The position numbers and the translations under genes were made by a program. From the NCBI RefSeq assembly GCF_000754805.1, contig NZ_KN150731.1:3583886-3647885 (forward strand): a DNA stretch of 64,000 nt, read 5' to 3'. This stretch comes from Yersinia frederiksenii ATCC 33641. Its GTDB lineage: Bacteria > Pseudomonadota > Gammaproteobacteria > Enterobacterales > Enterobacteriaceae. The notes below the pieces were generated by a model, which made no database searches, had not been told where the DNA came from, and worked only from the letters and a program-made list of their open reading frames with translations. Shown here in pieces: positions 59,281 through 64,000 of the stretch (position 1 is its first letter; every line of letters begins with the position of its first letter).

Positions 59281-59306
59281 GGGCGATGGCGACATCGCCC
59301 TTTTTT
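59281..59306 (+). terminator. Terminator of carAB
   Basis: The arms gggcgatg (59281-59288) and catcgccc (59293-59300) across gcga are followed by six T. It lies 26 bases past the carB stop. Confidence 0.95.
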
Positions 59307-59462
59307 ATGCTCACTATTTATAGAATTACGGCTTTTATCCATAAAAACAGTATTTTTCATAAACAATAATATTGTTCATAAACAACATTGATCTTTACCA
59401 ATGTTACCGCCCACGGGATTGTGGATAGTATCTAACGGATTGCGAATCAAAAGCCGCTATAG

Positions 59463-60077
59463 CTAGCTTAATGCCACTTTGATGCCTAAGCCGATCAACA
59501 GGCCGCCCAGTAATTTATCGACAACTTTTTGTGCTTTCGCCAAACCACGGCGCACGGGTGCACTTTGAATCAGAATCACCAGCAAAGGCCACCAGATAAC
59601 GGCCAGTACCCAGATGATTGAGGCGTACCACAGTTTTTCACCCACGCCGGAGTTAATCTGTAATATTTGCGTGAAAACGGCGAGGAAGAAAAGAGTCGCC
59701 TTGGGATTCAATAGATTGCAAAGGTATCCCTGCAAAAATGCGGCTTTTAGTGTGATGGGATACTGTGCTGCGCTATCAAGGCTAAGTTTACTTTCCCCGC
59801 GCGAAAGCAGTGCCTGGATACCAATCCAAATCAGATAACAGGCTCCGGCATATTTCAGAAAATTGAATAACCACGGGGTGGTGGTGATAACCACTGCCAG
59901 ACCTGCTACGCAGTAAGACATATGTGTCGCGACACCTAAAATTACACCGAGCGCTGTCATCATGGCTGCAGGGCGACGATAGCGGGCGGCGTTTTTAATG
60001 ACCAGAAAAAAATCGGGTCCAGGAGAGAGCATCCCCAATGTAGCAATGGTGGCGACGAATATAGAGGTTTCAAGCAT
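59463..60077 (-). CDS. LysE/RhtB-family amino-acid exporter
   Basis: This 204-residue inner-membrane protein has about six hydrophobic segments and the family-typical start ATLGMLSPGPDFFLVIKNAARY. Members export amino acids such as threonine, homoserine, lysine or leucine. The substrate here is unknown; RhtC-like threonine export is possible. It is on the minus strand between carAB and yjjP, and is divergent from yjjP. Confidence 0.85.
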   Translation of the reverse strand: MLETSIFVATIATLGMLSPGPDFFLVIKNAARYRRPAAMMTALGVILGVATHMSYCVAGLAVVITTTPWLFNFLKYAGACYLIWIGIQALLSRGESKLSLDSAAQYPITLKAAFLQGYLCNLLNPKATLFFLAVFTQILQINSGVGEKLWYASIIWVLAVIWWPLLVILIQSAPVRRGLAKAQKVVDKLLGGLLIGLGIKVALS

Positions 60078-60235
60078 AGGAATTACCGAGTAAGAAATGG
60101 TGCGTTATGGCGATAATAGCGCCACTTGGCTTTCTGTGCATTATTGTTATTGATGGTAGGTGGTGGTTTTGTTGTCTGCAGTGATGGAATTGAGCCTTTA
60201 TCTTTTACTCTTTTGATGGATAGTGATGCACGAAT

Positions 60236-61036
60236 ATGAGCCAGGCGAATGTAATAAACAGTGAGGAACCGCATCAGCAACAGCGGGAAATTACCCGGTT
60301 GTGCATTAAATGTGCCCTGTTACTGCTGCAGCATGGGGCCGAAAGTATGCTAGTTGAGCAGTTATCTGCCCGACTGGGTATGGCTTTAGGGATGGATAGT
60401 GTCGAGAGCTCCATCTCAGCCAATGCCGTGGTGTTAACTACCATTAGTCAAGGGAACTGTCTGACATCGACGCGCAAAAATACGGATCGCGGCATCAATA
60501 TGCAAGTGGTGACCGAGGTGCAACATATTGTCATCTTGGTTGAACATCACTTGTTGGATGCCAAGGGTGTAGACAAGCGTTTTGAGAACATCAAACCGCT
60601 GCGTTATCCGCGCTGGTTGGTTGTGGTGATGGTTGCGTTGTCATGTGGCTGCTTTAGCAAGTTAAATGGTGGTGGTTGGGATGCCTTTTCCATCAGCTTT
60701 TTCGCCAGTGGGCTGGCAATGTACGTGCGCCAAAGCCTGACTGCCCGCCATATGAACCCACTGATTAACTTTTGTATCACTGCTTTTGTAGCGACCTCTG
60801 CATCTGGCTTATTAATGCGTTTGCCGTTTTTCCAAGGGGCGTCCAGTGTGGCGATGGCGGCCAGCGTATTGCTGCTAGTCCCCGGCTTCCCACTGATTAA
60901 TGCAGTTGCAGATATGTTCAAAGGACATGTTAATACCGGTCTGGCCCGCTGGGCAATGGCAAGCTTATTAACCTTATCAACCTGTATTGGGGTGGTATTC
61001 GCCATGGCTTTGTGGGGATTGCGGGGGTGGTCGTGA
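60236..61036 (+). CDS. yjjP: YjjP: N-terminal component of a ThrE-type exporter
   Basis: This 266-residue protein is the N-terminal half of the split ThrE-like exporter family (DUF1212). A cytoplasmic domain ([22 protein letters not shown]) is followed by about five hydrophobic segments. In E. coli YjjP and YjjB together act in succinate export; related ThrE proteins export threonine and serine. yjjB overlaps its stop by GTGA, so the two are coupled. Confidence 0.9.
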   Translation: MSQANVINSEEPHQQQREITRLCIKCALLLLQHGAESMLVEQLSARLGMALGMDSVESSISANAVVLTTISQGNCLTSTRKNTDRGINMQVVTEVQHIVILVEHHLLDAKGVDKRFENIKPLRYPRWLVVVMVALSCGCFSKLNGGGWDAFSISFFASGLAMYVRQSLTARHMNPLINFCITAFVATSASGLLMRLPFFQGASSVAMAASVLLLVPGFPLINAVADMFKGHVNTGLARWAMASLLTLSTCIGVVFAMALWGLRGWS

Positions 61037-61497
61037 GTTTACTTTGGGCGTTATTACAGGACATGGTACTGGCTGCCATTCCGGCACTTGGCTTTGCCAT
61101 GGTATTCAATGTGCCAGTTCGTGCATTGCGCTATTGTGCTTTGCTGGGGGCTATCGGCCACGGCTCGCGGATGTTGATGATTCATTTTGGTATGAATATC
61201 GAGCTGGCTTCTCTATTGGCATCAATAATGATTGGCGTCATCGGGATTAATTGGTCACGTTGGTTACTGGCACATCCTAAGGTCTTCACTGTCGCGGCAG
61301 TCATCCCCATGTTCCCTGGGATCTCGGCGTATACTGCAATGATCTCGGTGGTGGAGATTTCTCATCTAGGTTATACCGAAGAATTAATGTCCGTTATGGT
61401 GACCAATTTCTTGAAAGCTTCATTTATTGTTGGTGCGTTGTCGATTGGTTTATCTTTACCAGGGCTGTGGCTTTATCGCAAACGTCCTGGTGTATAA
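61033..61497 (+). CDS. yjjB: YjjB: C-terminal component of a ThrE-type exporter
   Basis: This small membrane protein of 154 residues pairs with YjjP. It has about four to five hydrophobic segments and the conserved [24 protein letters not shown] and [20 protein letters not shown]. The start is taken as GTG 61033, overlapping the yjjP stop. Upstream in-frame GTGs at 61012 and 61027 are alternatives. Confidence 0.88.
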   Translation: MSLLWALLQDMVLAAIPALGFAMVFNVPVRALRYCALLGAIGHGSRMLMIHFGMNIELASLLASIMIGVIGINWSRWLLAHPKVFTVAAVIPMFPGISAYTAMISVVEISHLGYTEELMSVMVTNFLKASFIVGALSIGLSLPGLWLYRKRPGV

Positions 61498-61646
61498 GGT
61501 TTTTTTTCTTCCCTGTTTTTGTACCGGGCTAAGAGCAGTCTTATATATGCGATTAGCCTGCTTATCTCTATCGACGCTTGATTAGGCTTTACGTATAGTG
61601 TGAGCAATTTTTCGGTACTGGCTCTTGCAGCCTACAGGGTTTAATA

Positions 61647-62129
61647 ATGATTATCAGCCTGATTGCTGCTCTGGCAGCGGATCGCGTTATTGGTATGGAA
61701 AACGCCATGCCATGGCACTTACCGGCTGATTTAGCGTGGTTCAAACGTAACACGCTAAATAAACCGGTAATTATGGGTCGTAAGACCTTTGAATCTATTG
61801 GTCGTCCGCTACCAGGTCGACTGAATATTGTTATCAGTAGCCAACCAGGGGTTGATGACCGGGTGACGTGGGCTAACTCTATTGATGAAGCACTTGCTTT
61901 AGCGGGTGATGTGGAAGAAGTGATGGTGATGGGCGGTGGACGAGTCTATAAGCAATTCTTAGACCGCGCGAATCGCATGTATCTCACTCATATCGATGCT
62001 GAAGTTGGTGGGGATACACACTTCCCTGATTATGAGCCAGATGAGTGGGAAAGTACCTTTAGTGAATTCCATGATGCTGACGAAGTTAATTCGCATAGCT
62101 ACTGTTTTGAGATTTTGGAACGTCGCTAG
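61647..62129 (+). CDS. folA: Dihydrofolate reductase
   Basis: FolA reduces dihydrofolate to tetrahydrofolate and is the trimethoprim target. The 160-residue product (E. coli 159) has one extra residue at the N-terminus ([16 protein letters not shown]). The active-site acid is D28 in [16 protein letters not shown] (E. coli D27). The NADPH-binding [18 protein letters not shown] and [10 protein letters not shown] are present. Confidence 0.98.
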   Translation: MIISLIAALAADRVIGMENAMPWHLPADLAWFKRNTLNKPVIMGRKTFESIGRPLPGRLNIVISSQPGVDDRVTWANSIDEALALAGDVEEVMVMGGGRVYKQFLDRANRMYLTHIDAEVGGDTHFPDYEPDEWESTFSEFHDADEVNSHSYCFEILERR

Positions 62130-62164
62130 AAGTGAATTGATATATATTCTATTTTCGCTTGAAG

Positions 62165-62187
62165 GCCCATTTTTATGGGCTTTTTTT
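62165..62187 (+). terminator. Terminator of folA
   Basis: The arms gcccat (62165-62170) and atgggc (62175-62180) with a tttt loop are followed by seven T. Confidence 0.92.
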
Positions 62188-62337
62188 ATTTATTACTCAC
62201 GGGGAAACGTATTAATTAATAGTGTTAATTAGTTATTTTTTAAGGTTTTTGACTTTCTACTCTAATGTTACGCTCTGCTCGTTACACATGAAAATATATT
62301 TATTTAACTTTAAATTATATTATCTATGGAGTGTGAA

Positions 62338-62844
62338 ATGGGAAAGATAAAATACATCGTCACCTGTGGATTACTTTTATTATCACCTTTGGCTTCGGCA
62401 ATTGAAATAACCGCATGTCCAGAATCGAATGAAATTAGTCGAGTAATGAGTACGTATATATCGGACAATCAACGTTGGCATGGCTCTGCTCAAGGCGCTG
62501 AAAATAAAGGCGATACAGTCCGTTTTCTTGAGGCATTTTACTACCCGCATGGGGTAAATGACCGAGCTTTAGGGGTATTGGTACAATGTAGTTATCAGCT
62601 TGATGTCGGTATTCTACAAATGAAACTAAGAGACAACAAAGCGTTGGTTAATAATGGGCTATATATCTCTATAGTAGATAAGCCTGCCTGGATTAAGAAT
62701 GAAGAAACTGCACCTTATATTAGTTATACTTGTCGAGCAGATAAGGCGAAAGATTGCTCATTTAATCGGGTGTCAGACCTCGCTATTGCTGCGATAACAT
62801 CAGACATTCAGGTTGTTTTACCCCAAATGGCTTCAGAAAAATAG
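62338..62844 (+). CDS. Small secreted protein, DUF3757-like
   Basis: This 168-residue protein has a signal peptide cleaved near ASA (residues 19-21 or so) and four cysteines in the mature part (TACPESN, LVQCSYQ, YTCRADKAKDCSF) that could form disulfides. The pattern CPxxxEI near the mature start and WHGSAQG resembles DUF3757 proteins of Yersinia as I remember them, which is tentative. The start at 62338 has ggag seven bases upstream; another ATG at 62326 lacks a ribosome site. The gene is AT-rich and sits between folA and apaH, which are usually adjacent, so it looks like an accessory insertion. Its function is unknown. Confidence 0.68.
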   Translation: MGKIKYIVTCGLLLLSPLASAIEITACPESNEISRVMSTYISDNQRWHGSAQGAENKGDTVRFLEAFYYPHGVNDRALGVLVQCSYQLDVGILQMKLRDNKALVNNGLYISIVDKPAWIKNEETAPYISYTCRADKAKDCSFNRVSDLAIAAITSDIQVVLPQMASEK

Positions 62845-62890
62845 TGTTTGATAGTCATCAATTAAGTAAGAAATAACTGTCTTATATAGA

Positions 62891-62930
62891 TTAAAATAAA
62901 GGCACCGATGAATGGGTGCCTTTATTTTAA
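62891..62930. terminator. Bidirectional terminator between the small secreted gene and apaH
   Basis: A perfect 16-bp stem (62891-62906 with 62915-62930) has an 8-base loop. Its A/T-rich outer half gives T-runs in both directions. It serves the two converging genes. Confidence 0.93.
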
Positions 62931-62935
62931 TATGA

Positions 62936-63814
62936 TTATAAGTAATTAGGCGGGTCTTCTGATATATCAGAAGGCCCATCAATCTGATTTATGGTGGCTT
63001 CAACACTGAATGCATGCTGGGTAAAGTAACGTTTATCTTCCCAGCGGAGTAGGGTTAAATTGCCTCCCCAGCAACAGCCTGTATCCAGCCCATAAATACC
63101 CTCGGGAACACCTTTACCTTCCAGTGAAGCCCAGTGGCCAAAGATAATCGAATACTCAGGATTAACTAAGCGTGGTAAGTCAAACCAGGGTTTGAGTGGT
63201 GCCGGAGCATTTTCTGGTGTGTCTTTACAGATCATATCCAACTGCCCGTTAGGGAAGCAAAAGCGCATACGGGTCAATGCGTTAGTACTAAAGCGTAAAC
63301 GCGCTAGCCCTGTCAGTTCGGGTGACCAGTTATTCGGCATATCGCCGTACATTGCATCCAGAAAGAGTGGATAGCTGTCACTGCTTAAGACGGCTTCGAC
63401 TTCACGGGCACACATCTGGGCGGTTTCGACATCCCACTGTGGGGTGATACCCGCGTGAGCCATGATCAACTTTAGCTCATCATCAACTTGCAAAACTGGC
63501 TGGCGACGTAACCAATTAATCAACTCATCAGCATCAGGGGCTTCCAGTAGTGGAGTAATACGATCTTTGGGTTTATTACGGCTAATGCCCGCATAAACTG
63601 CCAGTAAATGCAGGTCATGGTTACCCAAAACCATACGTACCGCAGGCCCCAATGAACGAACATAACGTAAAACATCCAGTGAAGCTGGGCCACGAGCAAC
63701 TAAATCACCCGTCAGCCACAGAGTATCGTGCTGCGGGTCGAAGTTTACCTGCGCTAATAGCGCCAGCAATTCATCAAGGCAGCCATGAACATCGCCAATA
63801 AGATAAGTAGACAT
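62936..63814 (-). CDS. apaH: Symmetrical diadenosine tetraphosphatase ApaH
   Basis: ApaH hydrolyses Ap4A to two ADP and can remove Np4N caps from RNA. The 292-residue product has the phosphoesterase motifs GDVHGC (residues 7-12), GDLVARGP and GNHDLHLL. The C-terminal tail (about 12 residues after the E. coli-like core) is a mild extension. It starts 14 bases after the apaG stop, as in the conserved apaGH order. Confidence 0.97.
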   Translation of the reverse strand: MSTYLIGDVHGCLDELLALLAQVNFDPQHDTLWLTGDLVARGPASLDVLRYVRSLGPAVRMVLGNHDLHLLAVYAGISRNKPKDRITPLLEAPDADELINWLRRQPVLQVDDELKLIMAHAGITPQWDVETAQMCAREVEAVLSSDSYPLFLDAMYGDMPNNWSPELTGLARLRFSTNALTRMRFCFPNGQLDMICKDTPENAPAPLKPWFDLPRLVNPEYSIIFGHWASLEGKGVPEGIYGLDTGCCWGGNLTLLRWEDKRYFTQHAFSVEATINQIDGPSDISEDPPNYL

Positions 63815-63828
63815 AATTGAGGTCAGGG

Positions 63829-64000
63829 TTAGTGGATCAGCGCTGGGATCGCTAAGCGGAAGACCGGAATCGCAGTACGGAAGGCCTGACCGAGGTGATC
63901 AACCATCTCATAATGTCCTTCCATGGTACCCAGCGGAGTTTCTAAAACAGCACCGCTGGTGTATTGGAACTCATTACCTGGCAGGATCAACGGCTGCTCA
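63829..64000 (-). CDS. apaG: ApaG, 3' part
   Basis: The last 56 or so codons of apaG ([20 protein letters not shown] ... [12 protein letters not shown]) on the minus strand run off the end of the window. The sequence aligns with the E. coli ApaG C-terminus, an FN3-like domain of unknown function linked to the apaH operon. The gene start lies outside the window. Confidence 0.95.
   Translation of the reverse strand, partial: EQPLILPGNEFQYTSGAVLETPLGTMEGHYEMVDHLGQAFRTAIPVFRLAIPALIH

Overview
The window is a chromosomal segment of an enterobacterium, almost certainly a Yersinia. Gene content and order follow the enterobacterial block around thrABC, dnaKJ, ileS, carAB and folA. Yersinia is indicated by the tripartite hmsCDE cyclic-di-GMP cassette, ERIC-type repeats and a secreted beta/gamma-crystallin protein. 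A complete rhamnose gene set argues for a rhamnose-positive species rather than typical Y. enterocolitica. The species call is inference from remembered families; no database search was possible.

Layout. 1-4.1 kb: 3' end of radA, nadR with an NadR-type operator over its translation start region, and a divergent oxidoreductase/LysR pair. 4.1-12.6 kb: L-rhamnose cluster, with rhaB-rhaA-rhaD-lactaldehyde reductase-rhaM on the minus strand, divergent rhaS-rhaR, and rhaT. 12.8-20.1 kb, minus strand: ettA, the hmsC-hmsD-hmsE operon and a P-type ATPase with unusual transmembrane cation residues. 20.6-26.7 kb: slt, a tandem ERIC-like repeat pair, trpR with its operator, yjjX, gpmB, rob, creA and arcA. 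26.8-32.6 kb: the small gene yjjY, a long non-coding stretch, the thrL attenuator and thrABC. 32.7-37.3 kb: yaaA, an ERIC element, talB, mog and an MFS transporter. 37.3-39.8 kb: an AT-rich gene for an 817-residue exported protein with two beta/gamma-crystallin domains and a GNAT-like C-terminus, the most unusual gene here. 40.0-46.7 kb: satP, dnaK-dnaJ with sigma-32 promoters, nhaA and nhaR. 46.7-53.1 kb: rpsT, then ribF-ileS-lspA-fkpB-ispH. 53.5-59.3 kb: dapB and carAB. 59.4-64.0 kb: a LysE-family exporter, yjjP-yjjB, folA, a small AT-rich secreted protein, apaH and the 3' part of apaG.

Functional groups. The rhamnose genes cover uptake (RhaT), mutarotation (RhaM), isomerisation, phosphorylation and aldol cleavage to DHAP and lactaldehyde, plus reduction of lactaldehyde to propanediol, under RhaS/RhaR and probably CRP. 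Biosynthetic genes carry classical controls: Thr/Ile attenuation for thrABC, a Trp operator for trpR, tandem ARG boxes for carAB and an NadR box for nadR. Most of the window is ordinary core genome. The accessory signals are the crystallin/GNAT gene, the small secreted protein beside folA, the repeat elements and several unexplained palindromes.
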